The notes: generated from the letters alone by a model not told the origin. A DNA stretch of 64,000 nt from Acheta domesticus (GCA_031308135.1 JAHLJT010000631.1:35077522-35141521); one strand, 5' to 3'. Shown: positions 12,565-24,129, counted from the stretch's first letter. Program-made: numbers and translations.

Positions 12565-13425
12565 AAGGGGGGAAAATGAGCAACCGAGCTCTTTGCGGTT
12601 ATAGACGCACTTGTAATTTTTGCCAAGAGATTCCAATGGCAGCCTTGAACCGCGTGTTGAACGTGCATAATTCAACCGTCAACTGGTGACGTGCCTTCGA
12701 ACTTCTGTTACCGGTGACGTGCGGTCAATCTGACCGGGAAAAGTTTAGACTGATTATATTCGTTATTTCATTTCCCATCGAATGAACGATTTTTTCAAGT
12801 TAACAGAGGCATAATAAGGAGAAAAATAGAAGAGTTTGTAGTTTATAAAATAAACATAAAATAATATAATTTTAATTACTCACTGAGAGAATTTCAGGTC
12901 GTATATTGCTTCATATTTTCCTTCACAGTTGACGAATGAAGTACGCATCGAAGGGCTTTGAAACGATGTTGACAACATAAAACAACCTTTATTTTAATAA
13001 GAAAATACCCTGTTAAATGAAAGTTATTTACTAAGTATAAACGTGCATTACCAAGTATAAACTTCTACTACTGGTGAGGTGGTGTCATCGAGACCGATCC
13101 GTAACTTCAACTGATTCTCAGAAGCGAACGGCTGGAACTAGAGAAGCTAGCCCTCGCCCGAAAATTGTCGAGAAAGAGATAAGAAGGTATTGTAAACCAA
13201 AACTTCCTGCGTTGCACCGGTCAAGAAGACGGTGAGTTCATTTTTTTCTCGCCCGTCTCTAGGTCCGCACGGCACAAGTTAACGGTTAAAAATAAATTGT
13301 TTCTCTAAATAAGAATAATTGTTTACCCCGAAATTCTTTCGGAAATAACTTACAAGCTGTAGCAAATACAATGCAGCTGCAATTAGACAAAAAAAGCTAC
13401 CGTCGGAAGGCGTAGACGCTAGTGA
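12565..13425. other. AT-rich DNA, nothing recognised
   Basis: No repeat or exon-like signal was found. Confidence 0.45.
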
Positions 13426-13430
13426 ATAAC

Positions 13431-13467
<37 letters not shown>

Positions 13468-13497
13468 GTAAGAAGAAGATGATGATGAAGATGATGA
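13426..13497. repeat. Compound (AAT)n-(GAA/GAT)n microsatellite
   Basis: (AAT) units to about 13467 are followed by AGAAGAAGATGATGATGAAG. The DNA between this and 13688 may be a decayed non-LTR element whose simple-repeat tail is the second AAT tract. Confidence 0.9.
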
Positions 13498-13686
13498 ACT
13501 TGGCTAAACTCCCAGGTAATGCAAAATACTGAGAAGTGCAAGAACTTACTTTATTTGGTAGAGCCCAGATTTGGCGTGAAGTATAGGCACCGATTGTCCC
13601 TAGATCCACTCGTTAGGAAGCTGGTTGCAACCCGGAGTAGCCTTTATAATCAACCGACTCATAACATCTATAGACGTGAATTAGAG

Positions 13687-13687
<1 letters not shown>

Positions 13688-13731
<44 letters not shown>

Positions 13732-13745
13732 TAATAATAATAATA
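13688..13745. repeat. (AAT)n microsatellite
   Basis: About 19 units with one AAC interruption near 13729. DNA immediately downstream (13746-13930) contains short stem-forming blocks and resembles a repeat fragment, but no family is recognised. Confidence 0.95.
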
Positions 13746-14092
13746 TCACCTTTTTTATCATCATTTCATCTTCCATGTCCCCAGGACTAACAACCCTGGG
13801 GGATATACGAGTAAATCAGATTCAGCTTAATGCTGATCCCCCGATGAATCTCATGCCCCTGCCACCGAGATAAAATTATACTGAACCCCGGTAAGTGCAG
13901 GGTATATGTATGCGTGGTCCGAGACCGCCTATTCGCGAAAAGAAAAATAATAACGACAATAATGATAATAGCAATAACAACACTGTAACACGAAACAGTT
14001 TTTCACAACTAAATTAACACTATTCTCTAGCACTTTCGGTTGCTAAAATTTGAAATACAAACTTTTCAGTCAGGAATACTCTACTTTCACGC

Positions 14093-14520
14093 CCTTACTT
14101 CGTAAGAAGAGAAAGTATTGTAATCGTGCACCGGAAGAAGGCTAATTTTTTACAGAAACACCCTTATTGCCGTGCCGTGGTAACAAAATTTCTTTTCTTA
14201 TAGGAATGGAACAAGGTAAATATTATTCCTATATATAGTTACTTAATTCCTCAGTATCGTCAGTATCCAGTTTTGAGAGTCCTTGATACCGAAAAATTGA
14301 TTGTCGACAAAACGTCTAGCTGTCCATTTGTCAAAGCTAGCTCCCAAACCGTTCAGCCGATTTCCCGATCAATTAAAATGAACTCGAGGGCCTCTGTGTT
14401 TGAAACGGATATTTTGATTATTTGTGTGCGGGGGGAGGGATACTTTATAGGAAGCCTTAACATCACTTTCAACATTTTCTCAAAACTGGTTCCAATTTTT
14501 GGATTAAACTTTGTCCTCGA
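14093..14520 (+). repeat. Dispersed repeat family A, copy 2
   Basis: It begins CTTCGTAAGAAG plus GAAAGTATTGTAATCGTGC, which matches copy 4 (reverse strand) closely. It passes through TCCTTGATACCGAAAAATTG and AAAACGTC and ends in TCTCAAAACTGGTTCCAA, which matches copy 3. It contains the fullest version of the 3' part. Confidence 0.8.
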
Positions 14521-14762
14521 TTAGCGTAAAGGACTACCCATAGAATGTTGTTAGAATATAATACATGTTATTCGATTTGTACCAATCTCTCCAGTTATGA
14601 TACCTACATTACCCATGATATTTCATGTATGGGTCTTTGTTTTGAGGGATAATAATTTCATCGATATTATATGAACTACTTATGTGAATCAATGTGTGCT
14701 GTGCAAATAATATTAATACCCACTTTACAGTCTTAAAGCGTCAGATAATACAGCGCATGTGC

Positions 14763-14776
14763 TGATCCTGTTTATA
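14763..14776. repeat. Left target-site duplication (14 bp)
   Basis: TGATCCTGTTTATA, repeated exactly at 15900-15913. It directly abuts a T-rich tract on the right. Confidence 0.85.
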
Positions 14777-15899
14777 TTTTTATTATTTATTTTTATTTAA
14801 TAGGTAATTATAACATAATGACACAATTTCAATTTTTAACTATGTGGCTAGGCTGAAGGCCTTTAAGCCACTACATTACCTACATCCTACCGTATTCTAA
14901 CCTTTCGAATTCTGGCATTCACCCCTAATGGTCTCTTCGTCGCATCAAAGCCGCGGAAAGGAGACCATAAGGTACGGCTGAGGAAAAAACTCCTGAAGGG
15001 GGAAAAACCTGCCGTCAGAAGACGAGTACATGCTAAACTACTAGTTGTTTTTTCTAAACTATTTATTTATTTCCTGGCGTGGGCATCTTCTCCATCCGGT
15101 CTTTGGCCTCCTCAGCCCCTGAAATCAAACACCGCCACAGAAGATCGCCCGCACCACCGCCTCTCCGAACAATTTACTACGGATTAACTTAATTATCGCT
15201 TACTGATTAATTTAATTACTAACGTACTAATTAATATTAATGATTCTGACCATACTTTTTGACCCATTACCCATTTTGACCCATGACCCATTACAGGAGC
15301 CATTGGTGTCATAACAATAGCAGCAGGCTTAATTAGTATATTCCATCAACATAAATTTATTATCATTACAACTGGGACCATAATTACCTTATTAACCGTG
15401 ATCCAATGATGACGAGATATTACACGAGAAGGGACATATCAAGGTATACATACATCTGTCGTTAACCTAGGACTACGATGAGGAATAATTTTATTTATTG
15501 TATCAGAAGTATTCTTCTTCATTTCATTTTTCTGAGCATTTTTTCATAGAAGATTAGCACCCACCATCGACTTAGGTATAATTTGACCACCAATAGGAAT
15601 TAAACTATTTAATCCTATACAAATTCCACTCCTAAATACTGCAATTCTCCTTGCTTCAGGAATTACAGTAACATGAGCTCATCATAGTCTAATAGAAAAT
15701 AATTATAGCCAAACCACACGAGGATTACTATTAACAATTGTCCTAGGAATTTATTTCACCATTTTACAAGCCTACGAATATATTGAAGCCCCTTTATTAT
15801 CACAGATTCAGTGTATGGATCATCTTTTTTTATAGCAACCGGATTTCATCGATTACATGTCATTATCGGGACAACATTCTTATCTATTTGTAATATTAA
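14777..15899 (-). mobile_element. Retro-insertion (non-LTR-like 3' end, minus strand) with captured cox3
   Basis: A 1.12-kb insert lies between exact 14-bp direct repeats. On the minus strand its 3' end is A-rich (complement of the T-rich 14777-14803), as expected of target-primed reverse transcription. It is preceded by a 3'-UTR-like segment with a CTAGGCTGAAGGCCTTTAAG hairpin-forming block. A short minus-strand open frame stopping at 15063-15065 ends EEAKDRMEKMPTPGNK; I do not recognise it. The half from 15288 is mitochondrial cox3 on the opposite strand. A short TGACCCATT-like triplicate (15258-15290) marks the internal junction. Confidence 0.75.
15288..15891 (+). pseudogene. cox3: Nuclear mitochondrial fragment (NUMT): cytochrome c oxidase subunit III
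   Basis: COX3 is a core membrane subunit of complex IV, normally mtDNA-encoded. With the invertebrate mitochondrial code, this stretch translates to a continuous COX3 segment. It starts in the conserved N-terminal LTGAIG block and passes through WWRDITREGTYQGMH, the SEVFFF and SFFWAFFHSS helix, the WPPMGI motif and TWAHHSLMEN. It ends at the TFLSIC block. TGA codons fall at conserved Trp positions. One T is missing near 15793-15796 and shifts the frame before [18 protein letters not shown] Gly is replaced by Arg. Both termini are missing. It is non-functional in the nucleus both because of the code and because of the frameshift. Confidence 0.97.
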
Positions 15900-15913
15900 T
15901 GATCCTGTTTATA
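15900..15913. repeat. Right target-site duplication (14 bp)
   Basis: An exact copy of 14763-14776. It begins where similarity to cox3 is lost. Confidence 0.85.
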
Positions 15914-16072
15914 AGGAAGCGGTGAAAGCTTCGCAGGCATTCCAACAGGATGTTTGATTTGATAAGCGCTTCCGGTTACATTTGCCATTCACTTTTAAAT
16001 TTTTGTGTATGACACCAATAAAACTTCACAGAATTTTCAAGACGTACGTATGTGGAAATAAATGATCAGCAA

Positions 16073-16136
<64 letters not shown>
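16073..16136. repeat. (TTA)n microsatellite, possible LINE tail
   Basis: About 21 pure units. On the minus strand this is a (TAA)n tail preceded by a stem-forming segment (16140-16200, GCTATAACATCCCTATCCAG region). That is the layout of I-clade non-LTR 3' ends. No coding region is visible to confirm it. Confidence 0.9.
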
Positions 16137-16137
<1 letters not shown>

Positions 16138-16139
16138 AG

Positions 16140-17345
16140 CTATAACATCCCTATCCAGGGCAAAAGCCCCCACTCTCTGGTGGGGTAGCTCACAAATAAG
16201 AACTTACCAGGTGAGCAAAAACCTGGCGAAGTTGAATTATTTTTCCTATAAATCATTTATAATTGTTATATTTTGCAATTCTTCATAATTTGTATATTGA
16301 TGAAAGCCAGTTTCAAAATGAAAAAAACAACTAAACTTAGTTTACCAAATACAATATATTTTAAACAATATTTTAAAAAAATATTGAAATTGTTCCCTTA
16401 GTTTTCCGTGTTTGGATAATACTCTTGAAAAGTAGATTGAAAAATATAACTCTTTTAAAATGAGCAGAGTTGCTGAAAATTAGTTGTGAAAAAGTATCTG
16501 ACACTCACAAGTCATTGCCATAAAGCATTCCATGTTCCATGAGTGAATTCATGCAGTTTTGGACGTGGTTTTGGTACTATGTAGTTGCCGAGTGACATTG
16601 CGACAAGTTAACGTAGTGAAAAAATCATTATGTTACCATGATTACATGGGAAATTAGCCATAAATCTACGAGTCACGTAGAGACAAGACTAGTTATATTT
16701 CCAGGATGTCACACTTTGCTTAGTACAGTCAAATAATGTTGGTTTTACCTGTTGGTAAGGTTGTAGGGCTGTTGTGGTGGAATGCCCGGTAATTTTAAGA
16801 AGTTCGTGTTATTGGATACCTGCTTGTAAGGTGTAATACCAGCATCGGAAATGTAGGAATCTTAAAAACTTCATATTACTTTAATCGTATATTGTCTTTT
16901 GAAGAGTAATGTTATGTGCATATTCATAGAGTAAACTTATTTTTACTGAAATAAAAACAAATTGCAGTGAAGCAATAATTGGATCCATTTTGCTGACGGA
17001 TGACTGGGATTGATTGAAGTCTGAATTAATTCTTCCTTTAGCATGTATCAATCAGAACACGAGTTAATTCATGTTTTTTAAAGTTTAGCTTAAGTGGTTC
17101 AAATAATTTGATTCATTTATGTGGTAATTAAGCCTATTTATTATTTGATGTTATATTTTTTATTATTTTTATTTAGCGTTTTTTATATATTATCATAGCA
17201 CAAATTCTTTAGAACAACGCCATTTCTGTATAGAGTGGTAAATCACTACCTCTGGCAAATACATTTCTTAAGCATCTTTTCGATTAGACGTAAATATTAG
17301 ATTTGCTTCAGTGCTGAACATTACTTTTGTAGAACGTGGATTTAA
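16140..17345. other. AT-rich DNA, nothing further recognised
   Basis: Apart from the possible 3' end next to the TTA tract, no repeat or exon-like sequence was seen. Confidence 0.45.
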
Positions 17346-17539
17346 AGTACTGCCATTTTTGCAATGCATTGGAAACAACAGTACAGTTTTCTGTCCAGTG
17401 ATCTCGGTTGGCATGTTTATCCCGTTGGGAACCCGTGTTATCTAAACATAACAGGGGCACGCTGTTGGATGTGTTTCGAAACGCGCTCAGTGCGTGGTTT
17501 GGACGCGAGTGCGTCAGGGATTCGCGGCGTCTTCGGCGG

Positions 17540-17830
17540 CGGAGGCGGGGAAGAAGCGTTTTTTAGCCAGGGGCGCCCAGAGAGAACCAGAGGCATTTGA
17601 TCGAAGGGAACCCCTTATTCCATACAAAAAATGTCATCATCTCCCGATTCATAAAGGGAATTCATTTCTCTATGCATAAGATATCTTATATCGTTAAATT
17701 TCGATTAGAGATTAAAACATTTTTCATTTCTTTTGCATGAAATAAAAATCATGCCCCCAATTAAGTCGGGGCCAGGGGCAAGTTGCCCCAGCTACCCTTC
17801 CTTCTGGACGCTCCTTTCTTCAGTACTCTC
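17540..17830. repeat. Probable dispersed repeat with palindromic GGGGCAAGTTGCCCC
   Basis: An AGCCAGGGGCGCCCAGAG block on the left and a GGGGCCAGGGGCAAGTTGCC block on the right bracket AT-rich DNA. The 15-bp perfect inverted repeat is at 17775-17789. The style resembles abundant short repeats of insect genomes, but no TSD was found. Confidence 0.4.
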
Positions 17831-18149
17831 ATCCACCGAAGGATTGGGGTGTTAGCAGTTTGCGTACGGAATGAGACGATTAGATGTTGAGATATAAGTT
17901 ACTGTGATTAAAAAGACTTCCGGTGTCGTCAATATTTGGCAGAATGACGGAGAAGCGTTTGAAGAAAATATATTGCTTCGTTAAACTAGAAAACAACCGA
18001 TAATGGAGGTACATCGCTTAGAAAATAAGCTTTCCCTTTGTGCTTAGACTTTCTTTCCTGTATTTATTCACTCTTCAAACGACAACAACATTGGAGTTCA
18101 TTTTACTGCGTCACACATCCTTTTCTAAACCAACTTTAAAACAAACTAG

Positions 18150-18420
18150 GCTGTTATTTGTGCCACGTCCCGCGGCGCGGTGGGCGAGCGCATGTGAGGC
18201 GTGGGCGGAGGGGCACTCCGTCGCTCCGTGCCTTGCCTTGTCTTGTGCTGTGCTGTGCTGTGCTGTGTTGGTGCGTGCAGCGAGGTGATGGCTCCCTTCT
18301 TGTGTTGCAGGTAAGCGGTCGCAGCCCCAGTGCCCAGTGACTCCCCGCTGCGAGCGGCCGCGTGAGAGAGTAAGTGATTGCTCCGAGCTGCCTCTCCACT
18401 CCAGAACGTGTTAGCTCCGA
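18150..18420. other. GC-rich island with (GTGCT)n run
   Basis: CpG-rich 18165-18235 is followed by five GTGCT-type pentamers (18243-18270). It contains the ratchet-like splice motif listed separately. Confidence 0.55.
18290..18316 (+). other. Recursive-splice-site-like motif
   Basis: A pyrimidine-rich stretch ends in TTGCAG directly followed by GTAAGC, which is a 3' splice site abutting a 5' splice site. This is the consensus of zero-length recursive splicing (ratchet) sites in long insect introns. No flanking exon is identified, so it is only a motif match. Confidence 0.25.
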
Positions 18421-18479
18421 GCAATGTAGCAGGCCAAGAACATTTTCCCTTGCACTTTTTTTTTTTTTTTTTTAGTTTT

Positions 18480-19090
18480 GGGAGATATAAAGCGGAAGAT
18501 AAAGGTGGATAAGATTTAAAAAATGGTTTTTATTGATGAAAAAGAAGAAATCATGTGAGACTTAGTGATTGTTCTGAAAAGTTTCTGGAACCTGCTGAAT
18601 CAATTTGTATACTTTCTGAGTTATAATGTTGTTGATGTGATCTCTTCAATTTTCTTTGAAAAAAAATGGAAATCAAGAAATGCTGTTGGAAATGTTCTGA
18701 CAAGACAGGAAATAGTCAAGGTATTTCACAAATGGTCAACCAATGTGAATTTTGGTAATGGCAATGTGTGCGGCAATGGGACAATTTTGGCAATGTGTGC
18801 GTCTTGAAGACCTGTTACCGAGAATGGATGTGCTAGGTTTGTGATGGATGTTTGCACTAATTATTTAATATTCATGTTTATCAAACAGTGCCGTTGTATA
18901 TTATTACTTGTACCTATTTAATCACTTTTCAAGAATGAACAATTTGCTCTATATTTTCGACTGCTTTCTCTCAACTCCTATGTAAGAAGGTGGTGTTGAG
19001 TAAGTGATCTAACTAAAATTAAATCCTTACATTTAAATAATTCATGTGCAGGCGAATTGTAAAGGAAAGGCAATGTTCCCATTCAAGCAT
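18480..19090. other. AT-rich DNA after an 18-T run
   Basis: A poly-T tract lies at about 18458-18475. The rest shows no recognisable element. Confidence 0.45.
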
Positions 19091-19094
19091 TTAC

Positions 19095-19480
19095 TGCTGC
19101 CGGCCGCCAGTTGAGAAATAATAGCCTTGGGTGCGAGGCCCCTTTTGCACCACGCCCTCGCGCGGGACGGGACGGGGAGGGGAGGGGCGAGGCGGCGGAG
19201 GGCGATATGTCGGATCGAGCGCAATTAGCCCAGTATCTCAGCTCAATCGGCCCTTCCTCCCTGCTCCCCTGTTCGTGCGCGGGGCAGCGGAGGTAAGGCG
19301 GGCGCGCGCTCGTTTCTTTTCGTGAATCAGCGGTTCGCGCCCGGCGCTTCCGTCGCTATCAGTTGGCGCGTTGGGTGCGGAGTGCAGCGGAGCAGCATTC
19401 GACGCGTCGGGCCGGGATGGATCAGGATGGGGTGGTTTGGGTTGCAATGGGATGGGTTGGAATGGTAGTGAGACCGAATT
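19095..19480. other. CpG island with G-rich 3' end
   Basis: CpG-rich from 19095 to 19400, with GGGACGGGACGGGGAGGGGA (G-rich plus strand) and GCGCAATTAGCCC. It decays into GGGATGGGTTGG-type G-rich repeats to 19470. Confidence 0.55.
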
Positions 19481-19489
19481 ATTCATCGC

Positions 19490-20275
19490 CTCCTGTATTA
19501 TTTTAGTAGTATACTTTCCCTTTGCGGCTCTCACACGCAAACACTCTATATAAATGAGGTCTCTAAAGAAAGAAATTTTTAGGGAGTCGTGGCGAATTGC
19601 ACTGTGTAGAAATATGAAGGATTTGTTTAAGAAAATAACGCATATAAATATTCATGTAAAATGCAATCCGCAACGCACGTCAGGGATTTTTGTATCTACA
19701 CCGTTAAATAACTCCTAAACCAAGCGTTCTAGGGTCTTAGAAACTAAACTTGGAGGCCAATGGGCTGAAAGAGACGTTCGACACACAGTAATCTAAGGGA
19801 TGAGATCTTCTTGACCATTCTATTACATTTTTGCTGGTTCGACGCTTCTCGATTCTACCCCAACTGAAGAACAGTCTGTAGAATCAACAACTGTGTGTGA
19901 AATTACAAATTACTTGATATTCTGTGCGACTGAATTACACGGATCTTTGCTCTATAATCAAGTTAAATAAGAATAGTTTGTATTGACAAGGGTGTATTAT
20001 ATTGTCGTCAATTACAAGGTGACATGTAGAACAAGTGGCGGAGGATAAGTGGGTCTTGAAGAAAAATATTTATTACAGGCTTAATAAGGAAATGGAAAAA
20101 TAAGGAAGAGGGTGAGGTATAGCATGCGAGAGTTCTTGCACGGGTACGCTAGTTATTAAAAATTCTGGAATGGGGCGATTGGTGAGTTTGCGGAATGGGA
20201 AGAACGGGACTGGAAGGTGTGAAACGAGACGTGGCGTTCCGGAACGAGGTGGGTTTGGACATGGCGAGGGAGAAC
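19490..20275. other. AT-rich DNA, nothing recognised
   Basis: No repeat family or exon-like sequence was found. Confidence 0.4.
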
Positions 20276-20279
20276 GATA

Positions 20280-20645
20280 GGTGCGAAATGAGCGGGTAAA
20301 GTCAAGAGGGATGAGAGGGGAGGATCGGAGCGTGGAGGCGGGGCAGAGCCCAAGCGAGGGGTGCCGGGGAATAATGAAAGGCGGTGCAGGGCGCGGGCGG
20401 GTGGGCGTGGCGCTGGGCGTGCTCCTCGGTCCCCGCTGCGAGCGCGCGCTCTCTCCTCGGCGCCGGTGGCTCGTGGCCGTTGATGTATCGGGGGAGGTCG
20501 AGTGTCAATACGCGTGCAATTACCTGCGGGCGCATTATAAATTCAACCTGTTGGCGCTGATTAGGGCGCGTCGGGAGGGGAGCGCATGCACAGGCCTCGC
20601 CTGGCGGTGGCGTCGGCCATTGCGTTCAACACAAGTGTTCTGTTG
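20280..20645. other. CpG island with AT-rich core
   Basis: G-rich at the left (20310-20400). Then a mixed segment has GCGCATTATAAATTCAAC and GCGCTGATTAGGGCG embedded in CpG-rich DNA. A 142-codon plus-strand open frame crosses it and a 77-codon one lies opposite; neither is recognisable. Confidence 0.55.
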
Positions 20646-20899
20646 TCGTAAAACACGTTACCGTGAAGACGAGCAGGCGAAAAAGCTGTTAGATGAATGG
20701 AGAGCGTGAAACCTTCATGAAACCGTGTGCATCTGGGATTTGTGGAGGAATTGTTCAGTGAGATGTGTCAAGTTCTTCAGTATGTCAGCTTCATGGTTTA
20801 ATGTTTTGGAAAATAACGAGCTGAAAAGCACTCGTGAAGGGGTCGACTGGAAATGGAATGCTTTTTGGCAATACAGAAAGTCCTCAAAGGGGCTTTCAA

Positions 20900-22490
20900 T
20901 ATTCTAAGGCTATCGTTTGTTACAACGGTGTGAAAAATCTATTATAGTATTGAGAACGGTACTCCCGCGAACTCTTTCTATTCATTTTTTATTTTAAACC
21001 ATTCACTCAGTGAAACTAATGAAATGTACGAGTTATTTTTGTGAATATAAATATATTAAACTTTCAAAATCCATAAATATAAACCATTTCAATTTTTTAT
21101 ATCAAGATTTTGCACGATGGTCGATAATCTTAATGCATGTTTTATTGGAGTCTCCCAACCTACAATGGGAATGTCATTCAAACAATTCCTGTACTAACGT
21201 CCTGTCGGCCTTGTCAAGTCTAAAGCGCGTACACAATTTCTCGTTATTTGCATCTGCTCAGTTCAATCATCAGGCAGTACAAAACGAAGTTGCTATTTGA
21301 AACAGATGTACTCTTTTCTTTCTTGACGTGAATGCAGGTAATAACCGTTAGGGTCTTTTGCAACACTCTTATTGATCTCGAACAACTGCTGGTTCTCTCT
21401 GCGTACCAGTTACCATTTGAGATTCTGGAGGCTCTTGAGTTTCGAAGTTGCGGTCAAAGAGCCATATTCTTCGCAGAATTACAGGAAGGTTTAACGTTTC
21501 AACGCATTTAAGTTTTCTTATTTTCACAGATTAATACGTTTTTCTTCCTCTCGAGTTTCGATGCTAATGTTTGTGGTCGGGCAACTCTTTTTAGCGTAAT
21601 TGAAGAACAGTATTATCGTGTTAATGATACTAATATTTTATTGTTTTGTCGAGACGAACGCTCCTCGCCTCTGCGAGTTGTTGTTTTTGGATCCCGCTCT
21701 TGTTTTCTTGCCGCGGCTGTTATGAAGAGCTCTCGCTGGCTTGACGCCTCTTGATGGGGAGGCAGCCGCTTGGCGAACAGGTTTTTGATCGTAATCGGGA
21801 CGTTGAATAGTGAAGTCAACCCGTCATGCAAACGTCATAAGGAAGATTGTCTCTCTAGCGGGATTCTAAATTGCTCGCTTTGTGCAGCTGCCTAAGAGAG
21901 TTTTCGAGCCTGTAGTTGGCGGCTCGCTTGCTTGTCGAATGTTTCTAATCATCTCTTTTTGGTCAGTGTATGTTGGTAGCCACTACCATGTGATGAGTGC
22001 AAATTTCGCCGACTTGTTTCCGATGAGCTACCTCCTAGATTCCATCTTCTGGCCACGGGCAATTGCGAACACAAGGGTGTAAGGACGTACAATATACCAG
22101 TGGTATCAAACCTTTAGATTCACATGTTGCCACTTCATGGATTTCGAGAAAAAAGTACCGAAAGAAAATTAACATTACCGAACATTTGGTAACCAGAAGA
22201 ACCCGACCATTAGAAATTGTGAAAATGAGATAATAAAATTTAATTTCATTTATTCTACATGATTCTGTGTTTACACGCGGGAACCGTTGATCATATTTCG
22301 TAGTTTAAACTGTTAACGGTGCTTGGTCAAATGCGATTACATCTCTCCTCTGTTACAAGAAATTCCCTTGTACATTACCGACGTTAAGAGACGTCGTCGT
22401 ACATTGCATTAATAAACTGTAATGTGAATGGTTTGGTAGGCTGCTTACGATTAGTGGTTAATAATTTGAATAAAACAATGGTGCCACCGG
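20900..22490. other. AT-rich DNA with one ratchet-like motif
   Basis: CTCTTTTCTTTCTTG (21311) upstream of GCAGGTAATA (21333) is a weak recursive-splice-like motif. No other element was seen. Confidence 0.35.
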
Positions 22491-22499
22491 GACCTACCC

Positions 22500-22915
22500 T
22501 GCCACCAGGATAGAATGAGGAAATCCAGGTTGCGCCAATACCTCGCCCACTCACGTAGCAAGAGTCGCTGCCCCCTGCGTCGCATAAATCTCTTGTGCCG
22601 CTGTGCGCCGCGCAATTGCCCTCCCCCCCCGCCCCCGCCCCCGCCCCCCCGCCCCGCGCCGTCGTCTTCGCCGTTCAGGGTGAACGTGTTCCTGTGCTCG
22701 CTTTCTGCTGCAGCGCGGCGCGCGGACGCTGGTGACATCACCTCATTTGCTTCCAAGGACGCTGCACTGCGCCGCCAGAAGATCTGTTGTTTCCATGCGC
22801 GCGGCCCGGCCGATGATTCAGTGCCGCCCGGGACGGTTATGGAGGCTGCTCCATCCGTTCAGACGTCTCGAGATTTATTATGGGGGCTGGGTTATAAATA
22901 GCCCTGTCCGTGACT
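22500..22915. other. GC island with C-rich tract and TATA-like box
   Basis: A C-rich tract (22620-22665) interrupts a CpG-rich segment. At 22893-22901, TATAAATAG matches a strong TATA consensus at the downstream edge. A promoter reading rightward is possible, but no initiator or transcript evidence is visible. Confidence 0.5.
22893..22901 (+). promoter_or_regulatory. TATA-box-like sequence
   Basis: TATAAATAG at the edge of a CpG-rich island. There is no clear initiator 25-35 bp downstream. Confidence 0.2.
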
Positions 22916-22949
22916 GTAAGAATGCCCCGATTGTAATCTGAAATGTGCA

Positions 22950-23855
22950 CTGATATTAACGACTTGGTTTCCTAATTTTCTGCAAGAGATACTTCATTAA
23001 ATATTAGGGTGTCTAGCCAACTTGCCAGATCGGTCGTGATTGGCGTGAACTTGCTAAATTGCTAAATTAGTCGTGAACTGCTGATGTTTGTGTGGCGATA
23101 AGTCAAGATTTGTAAAATACTCTGGCTTCATTCTTACTACTCATAACGAATTGAATATTGTAGCAATTACTTCCAATTGCATACTGTAAGTGGGTTTATG
23201 AGAAGGGGCGTGGTTATTTGTAGTTATTTATCAGTTATTCATCTTATGAGATAATGAATGCGCCAACTGTCGATCATTATAGGATGGGATTGAACAAATC
23301 GGAATATTTATTTTATAAGATGTGTCTCTTACCAAGTGTAATTATTTAAAATCAGTGTCTTACAATCGAAGGATACTGTTTCGGTTTAAGCGAAAGAAGG
23401 AATTATTAAGAAATTCATGTATAAGACACGATAATGGTAAGATTTTCTTTAATATCAGAACAATATTGTGCTATAGGAAATGGGAGCTGACACTATGAGG
23501 CTAAAATATTGAGAAAATATAAAATCAGTGATGATGAATACCTTGTTTAGAAACTTAAACGAAGATGCGTACTATGTCATTGAGTAATTCTAGTATAAGT
23601 TTATTGTACACTACCGTTAGTGATATGCAACACACTCATAACCTAAAATCCTTGCTTAACTTACTCCGTTTAGAAAGAATTGGTCAGTGTTAGGCAGATT
23701 AGCGCCAGCCACCGAGACAAAAATACAAGAAAAAAAGTAAGATATTGATGAATGTAAGCAAGTTCTTTAGAAACGGTGCTTTTAAGAGAATTAAAAACAC
23801 GCACGATTGTATTCCTGAGGAACGGAACAATGCGTTCGTGTTGCGTAAACACCTT
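22950..23855. other. AT-rich DNA, nothing recognised
   Basis: No element or exon-like sequence was found. Confidence 0.4.
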
Positions 23856-23859
23856 TGCG

Positions 23860-24120
23860 TGTGGAGCCGAAGAGGAAGGTTCCGTGGCGGCGCGCGTGGG
23901 CGGGGGCGGGGGTGGGGGTGGGCGCCGTGACGGATGGGCGGATGGTTCGACCGGCGGGTGATTAATTCCCGAGGCGTTTGATTTAGTGTTTGTTTGCGCC
24001 GCCTCGATTATGATAATCGGCTGTCACCCACCCACGCGAGCGCCCCGCCCCCCGCCCCTGCCCCCCTCCCCCGCCTCCACCACGCCCCCTCTGCCCTCCT
24101 TGCGTCCGCGTGATGCGCGG
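23860..24120. other. GC island: G-rich tract, AT-rich core, C-rich tract
   Basis: GGGCGGGGGCGGGGGTGGGG near 23898-23917 is a strong quadruplex motif on the plus strand. A mirror C-rich tract at 24040-24085 gives one on the minus strand. Between them lie GGTGATTAATTCCC, GTTTGATTTAGTG and GATTATGATAATCGG, which are homeodomain- and GATA-like. Confidence 0.65.
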
Positions 24121-24129
24121 GGAATGCGT

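Noticed and set aside
15288..15899. Genuine mitochondrial contig or assembly chimera instead of a nuclear copy
   Set aside because: One frameshift and a GFHGLH substitution, plus exact 14-bp flanking repeats and nuclear repeats on both sides, favour a true nuclear insertion; long reads would settle it.
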